Source: Thoreauomyces humboldtii (Eukaryota > Chytridiomycota > Chytridiomycetes > Spizellomycetales > Powellomycetaceae). From it: DNA of 11,843 nt. Numbering within the stretch: position 1 is the first letter of the stretch; every line of letters starts with the position of its first letter. The stretch is taken from assembly GCA_027596035.1 (NCBI GenBank), contig JADGJA010000720.1, positions 1 through 11,843 on the forward strand. Reading direction: 5' to 3'. Position numbers and translations under genes: made by a program. The notes below the pieces were generated by a model. It saw only the letters and a program-made list of their open reading frames with translations. It was not told the origin of the DNA and made no database searches. Below, in pieces: positions 1-8,422 of this stretch.

Positions 1-341
1 CCCCGGCATTTACTCCTCGACGTTCATTTGCACCACTTAGCATAGGAGTCACCGCGCCCACCATGTCCCAACTTCGCCGAGCACGGCGTGTCAATGAATC
101 TCTGCGGGTCAGGACCACCAAGGATGGCGAAGAGGCTCCCACGGCTCCGCGCTCGGCACCATCCTTCACCAGCTCACCGATCTTCGAAGAGTTCAGTCTC
201 GGTCAGTCTCGGTCTTCAGTCATCCGAAGAGCCAGCCTCGGGAGTGCGGAACCTAAACGACTGACTCGGATGAACAGTGCTGGGAGTGGATGCGCCAGGG
301 TTTTTGGCGAGCTCAGGGGTCCTCGCATTGATAGAGCATAG
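1..341 (+). CDS. Probable C-terminal tail of an upstream gene (partial)
   Basis: The third forward frame is open from the window edge to a TAG at 339-341 (113 codons), so this is more likely the 3' end of a gene starting to the left than a complete small gene. The residues are rich in Ser, Pro, Arg and Ala and look disordered; there is no recognisable domain. A Met codon at 63 has a good context (CCACCATGT), so an independent 92-residue protein starting there is the alternative. The second frame is also fairly open (46-228) and could be the coding one if an intron ends at the TTAG at 37-40. A/T-rich sequence just after the stop (AATATACATA, 365-374) would suit a 3' end. Function unknown. Confidence 0.35.
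   Translation, partial: PAFTPRRSFAPLSIGVTAPTMSQLRRARRVNESLRVRTTKDGEEAPTAPRSAPSFTSSPIFEEFSLGQSRSSVIRRASLGSAEPKRLTRMNSAGSGCARVFGELRGPRIDRA
194..213. repeat. 10-bp perfect tandem duplication
   Basis: CAGTCTCGGT occurs twice in direct succession, inside the partial reading frame. Ten is not a multiple of three, so gain or loss of one copy would shift the frame downstream. It is short and may be chance. Confidence 0.5.
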
Positions 342-484
342 AGATACACGGTTGAGGAGGAAAGAATATACATACCAGATAGAGAATGTACTGAACACGA
401 CGGGGCCAAGTGGACTGGCGGGTCGATTGTTGGTCTGCGGTCTTGGTGTCGTGTTGTGAGGGAAAAGAAGTCGGCCGCACAGGG

Positions 485-493
485 GTGGCTGTG
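485..493 (+). promoter_or_regulatory. Candidate Crz1/CrzA-type binding site
   Basis: GTGGCTGTG matches every position of the CrzA consensus remembered for Aspergillus, G[T/G]GGC[T/A]G[T/G]G. It lies about 95 bases upstream of the TATA-like box and about 240 upstream of the chitin synthase start. A match of this degeneracy is expected about 0.7 times by chance per window of this size on both strands, so only its position makes it notable. Confidence 0.3.
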
Positions 494-587
494 CCGTGGA
501 ATCTGTGGTCGCTTCAGCCCAAAACCCGCACGGTTGCTCGTGGGATCCCAAGGCTCGACCGCTTCGGCCTTCCCCCCAGGCATCCCC

Positions 588-599
588 TATAGATAAAAG
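588..599 (+). promoter_or_regulatory. TATA-like box of the chitin synthase gene
   Basis: TATAGATAAAAG lies 133 bases before the start codon, inside G/C-rich sequence, followed by a C/A/T-rich leader. This is a usual distance for a fungal TATA element with a leader of about 60-100 bases. Confidence 0.5.
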
Positions 600-731
600 C
601 AACCCATCAAGACGCATTCGCAACCTTGTCAGCAACGCCCAACGCTCATTCATAGCCCAACTCATCTCTTAGAATACAGAAACCCAAACTCGCTCAAGCT
701 CGCATCTTCGTCAGCAAACGATCTACTCACC

Positions 732-3700
732 ATGGAGCGCACCCGAGATTATGAGCCACTGACGGATAGCAGCGCCTCCATCGCGACATACATTCCCCGC
801 GATGTGGGTGGCCGCGCGCCCACCAGGACGCAGACCGTGAAGCAAGTTGCTCTCACGAAAGCCGGCAACTTTGTAGTCGACCAGCCCGTTTCAAAACACG
901 TCCTTCTACACGCCAAGGAGACTGTCGGCGATGAGTTCACCCACATGCGGTACACCGCATGCGTCTCGGAACCCTCAGACTTCAAGAACAACTACACTCT
1001 TCGGGTCAGGCAAGCAAAGCGCTACACGAAGATCGCTCTCGTCGTCACAATGTACAACGAGGACGATCAGCTCTTCGCAAAGTCCATGTTTGCCATCATG
1101 AGGAACATTGCCTACCTTTGTAGCGACAAATGCACCTACAGTTGGGGTCCTGAAGGATGGAAGAACTTTGTGGTCGTCATTGTCAGCGATGGTCGATCCA
1201 AGATCAACCCCAAAGTGCTGACCCGTAAGTCCCATCTTGGCTACTTCAACAGTCCATTCCCCCACTGAAATCTCCTTTCGTAGTGCTTGGTGTGATGGGA
1301 TGTTATGCCGATGGACTGGCAAAGTCCAACATCAACGGATCAGACGTCAAGGCACACATCTTCGAATACACGACGCAAGTCGCTATCGACAAAACGCTGT
1401 ATCCCCGCACGGACGCAAAAAGTCCCCAGGTGCCCGTCCAGACGATCTTCCTCCTTAAAGAAAAGAACGCCAAGAAGATCAACTCGCACCGTTGGTTTTT
1501 CAATGCCATTTGCGATGTCCTTGACCCGGAGGTGACATTTTTGCTGGACGTGGGAACCGTTCCCAGCAAGAACTCGTTCTACGCCATGTACCGATGTAAG
1601 CGCATCGCGATGGTGCACGGTTTCCCTCAATTCTCGCTCATCTCTTTTGGCGCCGTTTAGCTTTCGAGCGCAACGCCAATGTCGGTGGAGCTTGTGGTGA
1701 GATCAAGGCAGAGCTCGGCGGAGGGTGGAGGAACCTCATCAACCCTTTGGTGGCGTCTCAGAACTTCGAGTACAAGTACGTAACTTCCTCCGAAGGCACG
1801 CTCCCACCAATGATCTGACAGGTCCTTTCCTCTGCAGAATGTCTAACATTCTCGACAAGCCCTTGGAGAGTGTGTTTGGCTACATCTCTGTACTTCCGGG
1901 CGCTTTCAGCGCGTACCGATACCAGGCGATTCAAGGCGCACCGCTGGATATGTACTTTCGCGGCGAAGAGATGCATGGCGGCGCGGATATCTTCGCGGTA
2001 AGTCGATCGAAATTTTCAATAATGAGTTACCGAACGTCAGTAGACTGATTTTTCCTTGATAGGCCAACATGTATCTTGCGGAGGATCGAATCCTGTGCTT
2101 CGAGCTGGTCACTAAACAGAGTGACAAGTGGGTCCTTAAATACGTCAAGGAAGCAAGTGCGGAGACGGACGTGCCAGACCGTCTTGCAGAGCTCATCTCC
2201 CAGCGTCGGCGATGGTTGAACGGATCCTTTTTTGCCAGCGTCCACGCAGTTTGGAACTTCAGCAAGATTTTCGTAAGTGAAGAGCTCTTTGGCGCGCTGA
2301 TCACTGTGTGCACTGACCGCGGATCACTGTATAGCGATCGGGCCACTCTACTGGACGCAAAGCAGCGCTCTGTGTCGAATTCTTCTACAACGCCATCAAC
2401 CTGTTATTCAGCTGGTTCGCTCTTGCCAACTTTTACCTTGCCTTCTACTGTACGTCCGCTACTTCGTTCGCTAAGTGAAACAACAGCTTACCCCTCGCTT
2501 CCTTCTAGTTCTCTTTGATGTTGCCGACGACAATTCTACTTCCGACCCCTTCTACCCCCATTCCGAGGTTATTTTCCAAGTCGTTCGTCAGCTTTACATC
2601 TTTGCTATTGTCTGTATCTTCGTGAGTTCTTTGGGAAATAGGCCGCAAGGATCGAAGGTACAACGGTGATAACTTGAAAAATTCGAAGAAGTTCTCTTTA
2701 CTGAGCCTCCGCCCTTGACAGGTTCTCTATCACTCTCTCGTCATTGGATTTACTATGATCATGTTCTTGGTACGTTCAATCGATTGCTCACCTTGGTCAA
2801 GAAGTACAAAATTCGGTTTTCATACCTTCTCCTCTCCTTTCAGATGTTGTTCATGGGCTTCTGGACGGTTTATGTGTCCATAAAGTACGCCATCAATGAT
2901 ATCGAAAGCGAGAACATCAGCGTCACCAAGTACTTCTTCAAGACGCCTGCATGTGAGATTCCCGTCTTGAGGATGAGCATTTGACGGACGGCACTGACTG
3001 GTAATTCATAGTCCGCGATTTGGTGGTTTCTCTTTGCTCGACTTACGGCCTCTACCTGTTCGCCTCCCTTGCGCATCTGGACGCTTGGCATATCCTTACC
3101 TGCATGGTGCAATACTTGCTGCTCTTGCCAACTTATATCAACGTTTTCCAGATCTACGCATGTAAGTCGCATACTCGGCAGAAACTAATACCAACCGCCA
3201 CAGTGCTAACTCCCTCGCTGGACCCAGTCTGCAACCTGCACGACGTTTCCTGGGGCACCAAGGGCGACAACGCCGTGGAACTTCCATCCGTCACGACCAA
3301 AATGAACGCTGACGGAAAGCACGTTGTCGAAGTCGAGATGCCCCTCACCGAGGACGACCTCGACGACGCCTACGAAGTGTTCGCCCGTCAGCTCACGAAG
3401 CAGCGCGAAGAGATGAACAACAAGGAGGTCCAGACCGTGAACGCTGCGACTCAGCAGGAGGACGGTTTCAAGATCTTCAGGACTCGCGTCGTCATTGCTT
3501 GGATCGCTTGCAACGGTCTCCTCATCACCATCTTCACCAACACGTTGATGGTGGACAAGTTCTTCCCCAAGAAGGGAACGGCGGCGGGTACAGTCAATCC
3601 TTACCTGAGCTTCCTGTTCTGGTCCGTGGCGTTCCTCGCGTTCATACGCTTCACGGCCAGCATGACCTTCCTCGTTGGACACTACCAAATCAAGATTGCC

Positions 3701-3745
3701 GAGAAGAAGGGAGGCCGCGGTACCGGCTTCCAGGCCAAGGTCTGA
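732..3745 (+). CDS. Chitin synthase (division 1 type), 11 exons
   Basis: Membrane glycosyltransferase that polymerises GlcNAc from UDP-GlcNAc into cell-wall chitin at the plasma membrane. Introns were placed at 1225-1283, 1596-1660, 1776-1837, 1998-2062, 2273-2334, 2450-2508, 2658-2721, 2770-2843, 2953-3011 and 3162-3227; all are GT..AG and 59-74 nt, and joining the exons keeps one frame, giving 792 residues. Motifs in order: VTMYNEDD 105-112, SDGR 152-155, LDVGT 252-256, EDR 367-369 and QRRRW 407-411, the order found in family-2 chitin synthases. After about residue 440 come roughly seven hydrophobic segments, and WGTKG follows at 629-633. The N-terminal tail is short (about 85 residues), with no myosin motor or long extension, which suits classes I-III; I cannot fix the class. 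Two oddities: the residue after LDVGT is Val where Lys or Arg is usual, and exon 8 is only 48 nt and encodes part of a membrane segment. The gene converges on the zinc-finger gene. Confidence 0.95.
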
Positions 3746-4024
3746 ACGCTGCTGGACAGATATGAAGCCCTTTTCCGATTTTCCCACACCAGACATACGT
3801 AGCGGGTTTGCAGCACATCCTGTAGATAGCTGATAGCTTTTTGCATATTCCATTGTTATGAAAAGATTTGAATACAAGTAATTCGTTCTAGAAAGCCTTC
3901 ACGGAGCCGGACCGATGTTGGGCTGACGTAAAGAAGAAAAGAGGGAGATGGGAGTCCGCAAACAGACTGTGAGGTAGTAGGAAATAAGTGGTAGTTGGGA
4001 AGGATGCACATTTGGAGGCTCGTG
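3746..4024. other. Convergent 3' UTR space
   Basis: The chitin synthase (+) and zinc-finger gene (-) end tail to tail 279 bases apart, so both 3' UTRs must lie here and may overlap. An A/T-rich stretch around 3840-3890, including AATACA at 3871-3876, is a plausible 3'-end signal for the chitin synthase. No coding sequence is supported. Confidence 0.6.
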
Positions 4025-5788
4025 TCAAGAAAACCCTTGAGAAACAGCCGCGATTGCAGCTTCCGCCGCAGCTTGGGCAGATCCAGTCGTCTGCATGAAG
4101 TGGTCCGGCAGCAAGGAAGACTGCGATCGCAACGTCCTGCTCGGAGGATCCATCGGTAAAGTACTTTGAAGGGATTGCAACCTCTGAAGCTCCTGTATGG
4201 CTAGCATCGCCGCCTCAGGATTGGCGGTGGACCCCTGAAGGTTGACCGTCGGGGTTGCAGAGGTGGCTCCCCCTTGCTGATAGGCCAACATAGCGTGGGC
4301 CGCGTCGGACGCAGCCTCCGCGTGACGTTCCAACTCCTCGTCGTCCACCGTTGGTGACTCGTGCTGCCCTGGGATGGGGGAGTTCGGTAAGGTTCCTATC
4401 GGTGTGCTGGAGTCGGAGGAGACGAGTGCACCTCCGAGAACCCACTGCAGGTTGTCGGTGGGTGGCGGAGCAGGTAGGTCCGACGGAAGCCCAGGGCCAG
4501 CAGGAGGAGGAGAATTGGAAACGGTTGGAAGTGTTGGGGCGGTCAGATCATCGAAGGCGGTATCCGCGGTGGGCCGGGACCCGCAACGATGGGCGGTGAT
4601 GTGCCGAAGCAGGGCATCCTTTCGGGTGAAAGCCTTTGAACAGGTCGAACATGGATGAGCCTTCTCTTTTGTATGGACTGGAAGAGCACGAGGTAAGAGA
4701 TCTTGGGGAGAATGAGGCATCGTTGCGGCAGCCAAAGCCTTACCATTCGCATGCCGGTCGCGATCCACCTTTCTCGTGAATCCTTTCCCGCACGCTTCGC
4801 AATTGTACGGCTTCTCGCGTGTCTCCTCGTGCGTTTTTAGATGTGACGCCAGATTGAAGTGTCGTGTAAATTGTCGCCCGCAACCCTCGAAGTGGCATGG
4901 ATACACCTTGGCAGCTTTTCGCTTTCGTTTCCTAACGGGAGCGTCGGGGACTGTGGTGAGCGTGGGGCCGGTCTGTACGGGTGCTGGTTGAGCTGCGACG
5001 GCGGCCGCCACGAGGAGCGGGAAGGCGCCACCGGCACCGGACGATGGGCTATGTTGATTGTGGTTGGCGATGGCCAGTTCATACATTTGGCTGGGAAGCG
5101 GTCCGGGCGGATAGAACAGCTGTTGAAACCGCTGATGTTCTTCATCTGACGGCAGTTGAGGTTGACTCAATGATGCTTCGGCGTCGGCCGCAGCAGGAGA
5201 GACCGTCGACTCGTCTCGTGCCACGGGCTGCGGGGGCAGGGCGACGGGAGGATGCTGGTCGCTCTGCGGCGCGGTGGGGAAGGGCAGCGCCTGGGTCGCT
5301 CCGGCTGCCAGCTCCCTTATCCGCGCGAGCATGCCCGCCTGGTCTCCCGCCATGCCACCTTCCTCGTTGAGCACCCTCATGATCTTGGCAAGACTCTGCC
5401 TGAGAAGCAGCACCTCCTCGTCCGTGGCGATTGACGACGGATATGCCTGTCGTTGCTGCTGCTGTTGTTGACCGTTGGCATGCTGCAGGAGCTGCTCCTC
5501 GACCTGCTCTCGGAGCTGGTTGTCGAACTCGCGCAATTCCGTCTCGTCGGGAACCTGCGAGTGACTCCCTTCCACACGCTCGGGGTCAGGACTTGCGTAG
5601 TGGGAATGATCGTTGTGCTGCGCTGGGTCGCCCATGGAAGGCGGCGGCCCGTAAGGGGGAAGTGGTTCCTCGCTTGCGTCGCGAGACGTGTGTGGGGAAT
5701 GGTGGTGCATGTGCTGCGCGGCCAGGGCCTCCAGTGCTTGAGCGGTAGACATTTCTTCCGATCCGTGCTGAGTCTGCGCCTCGTCCAT
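4025..5788 (-). CDS. C2H2 zinc-finger transcription factor, Crz1-like fingers
   Basis: A probable nuclear DNA-binding regulator. The frame is open throughout, but a GT..AG intron of 66 nt at 4678-4743 must be removed to restore finger 2; the product is then 565 residues. Three fingers follow in order: C298/C303/H316/H320, C330/C333/H346/H350 and C358/C361/H374/H378, joined by TREKPY- and TKEKAH-type linkers. A basic cluster at 286-294 (RKRKRK) is a likely nuclear signal. Predicted contact residues at helix positions -1, +3 and +6 are R/N/S, R/D/R and R/A/R, the set I know from yeast Crz1. The N-terminal half is rich in Gln, Pro and His, with two charged, probably coiled-coil stretches (about 81-104 and 124-162) and a Gln run at 107-112. 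The C-terminal part is acidic, Ser/Pro-rich and probably an activation region; PTVNLQ at 491-496 fits the calcineurin docking pattern PxIxIT loosely. Orthology to Crz1 is an inference. Confidence 0.88.
   Translation of the reverse strand: MDEAQTQHGSEEMSTAQALEALAAQHMHHHSPHTSRDASEEPLPPYGPPPSMGDPAQHNDHSHYASPDPERVEGSHSQVPDETELREFDNQLREQVEEQLLQHANGQQQQQQRQAYPSSIATDEEVLLLRQSLAKIMRVLNEEGGMAGDQAGMLARIRELAAGATQALPFPTAPQSDQHPPVALPPQPVARDESTVSPAAADAEASLSQPQLPSDEEHQRFQQLFYPPGPLPSQMYELAIANHNQHSPSSGAGGAFPLLVAAAVAAQPAPVQTGPTLTTVPDAPVRKRKRKAAKVYPCHFEGCGRQFTRHFNLASHLKTHEETREKPYNCEACGKGFTRKVDRDRHANGKALAAATMPHSPQDLLPRALPVHTKEKAHPCSTCSKAFTRKDALLRHITAHRCGSRPTADTAFDDLTAPTLPTVSNSPPPAGPGLPSDLPAPPPTDNLQWVLGGALVSSDSSTPIGTLPNSPIPGQHESPTVDDEELERHAEAASDAAHAMLAYQQGGATSATPTVNLQGSTANPEAAMLAIQELQRLQSLQSTLPMDPPSRTLRSQSSLLPDHFMQTTGSAQAAAEAAIAAVSQGFS
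4589..4897 (-). other. Triple C2H2 zinc-finger DNA-binding domain
   Basis: This block encodes the three fingers, including the 66-nt intron. Finger 1 has CX4C spacing, while fingers 2 and 3 have CX2C; all have X12 before the first His and HX3H. Each carries FTR just before the recognition helix. Finger 2 is complete only after splicing, because its second His codon lies across the intron. Confidence 0.85.
5452..5470. repeat. CAA/CAG trinucleotide run coding for polyglutamine
   Basis: On the minus strand an interrupted CAA/CAG run encodes six glutamines (107-112) between two helical segments of the zinc-finger protein. Such runs are common in fungal regulators and tend to vary in length between strains. 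Confidence 0.6.
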
Positions 5789-6173
5789 GGTCCTTCTGAG
5801 GTATTCAAGCTCTGAGCTCCGTGCTTTCGTCGGCTGTGGAATGGGGTTGCTTCTTCGTGACGGGTTTGGCTGGGGTAAATTCGCGTCGAGTTTGGGGGTG
5901 CTGTGCCTCCGTCGTCACGGTGTGTGCGGGGCAAAGTCACGCAAAAGAAAAGAGAAAGGAGAGCGAGAGAGAACAGAGAGTCCGCAACGTTCGGACTTGG
6001 CTCCCTTCCCTCCCTCGCCGAGTCGACGGGCAGTACCAGTCTCGTTTCACCGGCATTCTCATACTTTTAGGTCGTGTACTCTGAACTGCTGTAAACGTGT
6101 CATTTCCTGGAAGCGTATCTTGAGCGAAATACCTGCTGGACGAGCGAGACTCGTCGATCTTTACCAGTCTTCT
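5789..6173. promoter_or_regulatory. Divergent promoter between zinc-finger and Stc1-like genes
   Basis: The two genes start back to back about 385 bases apart, so this stretch should hold both promoters. A purine-rich block at about 5935-5980 on the plus strand is a C/T-rich tract upstream of the minus-strand gene, as is common near fungal transcription starts. The plus-strand frame of the next gene happens to stay open through here, but the residues it would encode look non-protein-like. No clear TATA box was seen. Confidence 0.5.
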
Positions 6174-8091
6174 ATGCGATACCCTGAGGCAATGAAGAAG
6201 CGAAGAAAGCCCTTCAACCCGGACTGGATCTTTCAGGAAGCACCCATTCCACCCGGTTTTCTCCAAGAACTGACGTGCAGCTTCTGCCTGGAGACCGTCG
6301 ACAGGAGCTGTTTCAGCGCTGCACAGAGATCAAAAGGCGAGCGTCGCAAGTGTCTGAGATGCGCCGCAGAATACAACGGATCTTGGGCCCATTTCCAGTG
6401 CACCGAGACGTACGAAAGGATGTTCGCATTGGAGGCACCACCACCCCGCACGGCGAAACCGTCTCCCGGGGAGGACAAGGGTTTCATGACCATGGAGAGG
6501 AGGACTTGGGCTTATGAGCGCTTCAAACCCACGATCCCCGTCCCAAGCAGATGGGAGGATGTATCCGAGGATAAGGCGTCAAAGAGCGAGAATCTTGCAA
6601 GTCACTCGACTACGAGGCCTGCCATGGATCCACCGTCCGAGGTGGTGCGAGAGACGCTGCCGAACGGTCACAGCCGATCAACAGTGGCTACTTTAAACCG
6701 AGTTCCGTCAGCATCAAAGACAGAATCCGTTCTGAAGAAGCAAGTGGAGAATCGCCAACACGCAAAAGATTCGGCTGACAGGACGCCAGCCTGCAATGGT
6801 ATCCAGCATGTCCCGCTGTCTCAGCCCTTCCTCGATACGACGCACCCAAACGAACTCGTCAACACACGCCCAGTGGCTTCCAACGGCATCATCAAATCGA
6901 CCTCTACTCCAGTCTGCGATGAGCACAAAGTGAACGGCATCGACCGCAAACCGCGCAAGCGTCCGAGCATCTCAGCTGGAGGATTTCGTATGCTACAAGC
7001 GACACCAGCCATTGCGAGCCTCGCGAGTCGTCCCCGCAAAACGAACTCCATTCCGGCCCGTGAAAAGGATGGCGCTGAAAGCAATATGTCGCAACAGCAA
7101 CAGGAAGGCACTCGTCTCACTCAGGATCATCAGCAGGATTCACAACTGTCGGTCAGCGATGTCTTACTGGATGATTTGCGCGCGCCTGAGACAGCGGCAC
7201 GTCCGTACTCCGACGTCGTAGAAGAATGCTTTCCGAGTAGCAACCACTCGCTTGCAAACGGAACAAGCATGCCAGCCAACGCAACATCCGCAGGTGACGA
7301 GCTGGAAGTACTAACAACGAGTCACCGGGATCCGCAGAGCAACCATGTTGAGCCTCTCGCTGAACAAAAGCTCAATGTCGATCACGAAAACGAGGCGCAC
7401 GCCCGACAACCTAACCCGGCGGACTTCGATGTATCGAAAGGCCTCGATCACGTCCCCGCATCTACGACGCCGCGCTCACCCTCTGAAGTCATCAACGTCA
7501 CGCGTCGGATCGTTCGCATGTTCCATCTTATGAATGTCACCAGTATGCTCCGAAGAGTTCCCTCTTCCATCTGCTGAAGGTTGGCCTGTTGCTGAGTGAC
7601 CACAATCTTTCCCCTTATCTCGTGGCTCTCAGGACGCAAAGCGATCCACGACGCGGGCATCGAAAACAACGTCGACGTAGTGGTGCGCGTCGGCATCAAC
7701 GGATTTCTACTGGTCGAGGGATCGGTGGCGGACATGGAGCGATTCTTGGGCGCTCTTAAAGTGCGAAAGTAGCCTATGCACACCCCTGCACTCCTTGGAC
7801 GTGTCTGAGTTTTCGTGTCCCTAGGAGCACACGCCCGTCGAGAGAGCAGCCGAGATGATATCAAGCCAGCCATCTGACGGAAAGACGTGGCGAAAGGTCT
7901 CCAGGAAGAACCCCGATTAGCCGGGTTTCGACGAAGTCCACCGCATTCGCGACTTCCTGCAAAGGTAACTGGAGCTCCTCTGGGCTTTGCTACGAATGTT
8001 GGTGAACATAGTGGACGATTCGTCCTTCCTGTGCAGGCTCAACGAGTACGACCTCTTCCACCTTTGGTTGCAGCACGTGGCTGCTGCATGA
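6174..8091 (+). CDS. Cys-rich (Stc1-like) protein with DUF1115/Prp3_C-like C-terminus; internal TAG
   Basis: Start is at 6174 or, with a better context (G at -3), at 6192. Numbering from 6174, an N-terminal pair of CxxC motifs (C35/C38, C60/C63) with CFSAAQ (46-51) between them resembles the Stc1 zinc domain, known in fission yeast for linking RNAi to heterochromatin. A long polar, probably disordered region follows, from about 95 to 440. The likely introns are 7543-7632 (phase 1), 7761-7824 (phase 0, donor GTGCGA) and 7965-8036 (GTAACT..GTGCAG). The C-terminus, from about 445 on, has an RRK helix, then GFLLVEG and DMERFL, and ends in a helical DLFHLWLQHV; the layout recalls the ferredoxin-like DUF1115/Prp3_C domain. 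In that frame a TAG at 7918-7920 interrupts the domain. Without recoding the product is 530 residues; with one residue at the TAG it is 563; using 7920 as an acceptor (intron 7761-7920) gives 532 and no internal stop. If neither late intron is spliced it stops at 7577, or at 7772 if only the first is. Domain names are tentative. Confidence 0.6.
7918..7920 (+). other. In-frame TAG inside the C-terminal domain
   Basis: After the intron 7761-7824 the frame reads on through KTWRKVSRKNPD to this TAG, then continues in the same frame with PGFDEVHRIRDFLQ, across a canonical intron to RLNEYDLFHLWLQHV and a TGA at 8089-8091. Both flanks look coding. The TAG could be a nonsense mutation, a recoded or edited codon, an assembly error, or the AG of an alternative acceptor. 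Confidence 0.55.
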
Positions 8092-8422
8092 ACCAGAGGC
8101 CGACGACGCGAGAAGTTTCGGACGACCCTCACGGCGAAAGCACTTGAGCAGCAGGAAGGGAAGCGTACGGAATCGAGCTTGCATAGTATAGTAGTAGCCC
8201 CCGCAATTTGGATATCCAGCAATACAGAACAGTTTTGGCAACTGATATCGAGGGACTTTGAGAAAATGCCCGATAACGCTCCTGCATGCTGGTACTCTGC
8301 ACTCGGCGGATTTCCATTGGCTTGCTCCGGTCACATATGTAACTCATTATTATTATACTCAAGATTCCTCACTCGAGCGAAAATCGCAGATAACGGTCCG
8401 TCGCGAGGCAACAGACAGGCGT
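8092..8422. other. Convergent 3' UTR space with no supported gene
   Basis: This 331-base stretch lies between the ends of the Stc1-like gene (+) and the guanylyltransferase gene (-). The plus frame stays open past the TGA at 8089 up to 8430; the first 35 or so codons are basic and Gln/Glu-rich but no start, splice site or motif supports them. An A/T-rich stretch at 8340-8360 may hold 3'-end signals. Confidence 0.5.

Larger units (their letters stand above)
342..731 (+). promoter_or_regulatory. Chitin synthase promoter and 5' UTR region
   Basis: No convincing gene lies in this 390-base stretch. It should hold the 3' UTR of the upstream gene and the promoter of the chitin synthase. A TATA-like box is at 588-599. 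Downstream of it, 600-731 is rich in C and A with CT/CA tracts and has no ATG before the one at 732, as expected of a fungal leader. The start at 732 has a good context (ACTCACCATGG). Confidence 0.55.

Noticed and set aside
203..665. Two minus-strand open frames in the chitin synthase promoter
   Set aside because: They overlap each other in different frames, have no motif and cover the TATA box and leader.
3206..3877. 223-codon open frame antisense to the end of the chitin synthase gene
   Set aside because: It mirrors exon 11 and the 3' UTR; the translation is a charged low-complexity shadow without motifs.
5787..6173. Longer start of the Stc1-like gene at 5787
   Set aside because: It would overlap the start codon of the divergent zinc-finger gene and add about 130 residues of purine-tract-derived, non-protein-like sequence; the open frame here looks accidental.
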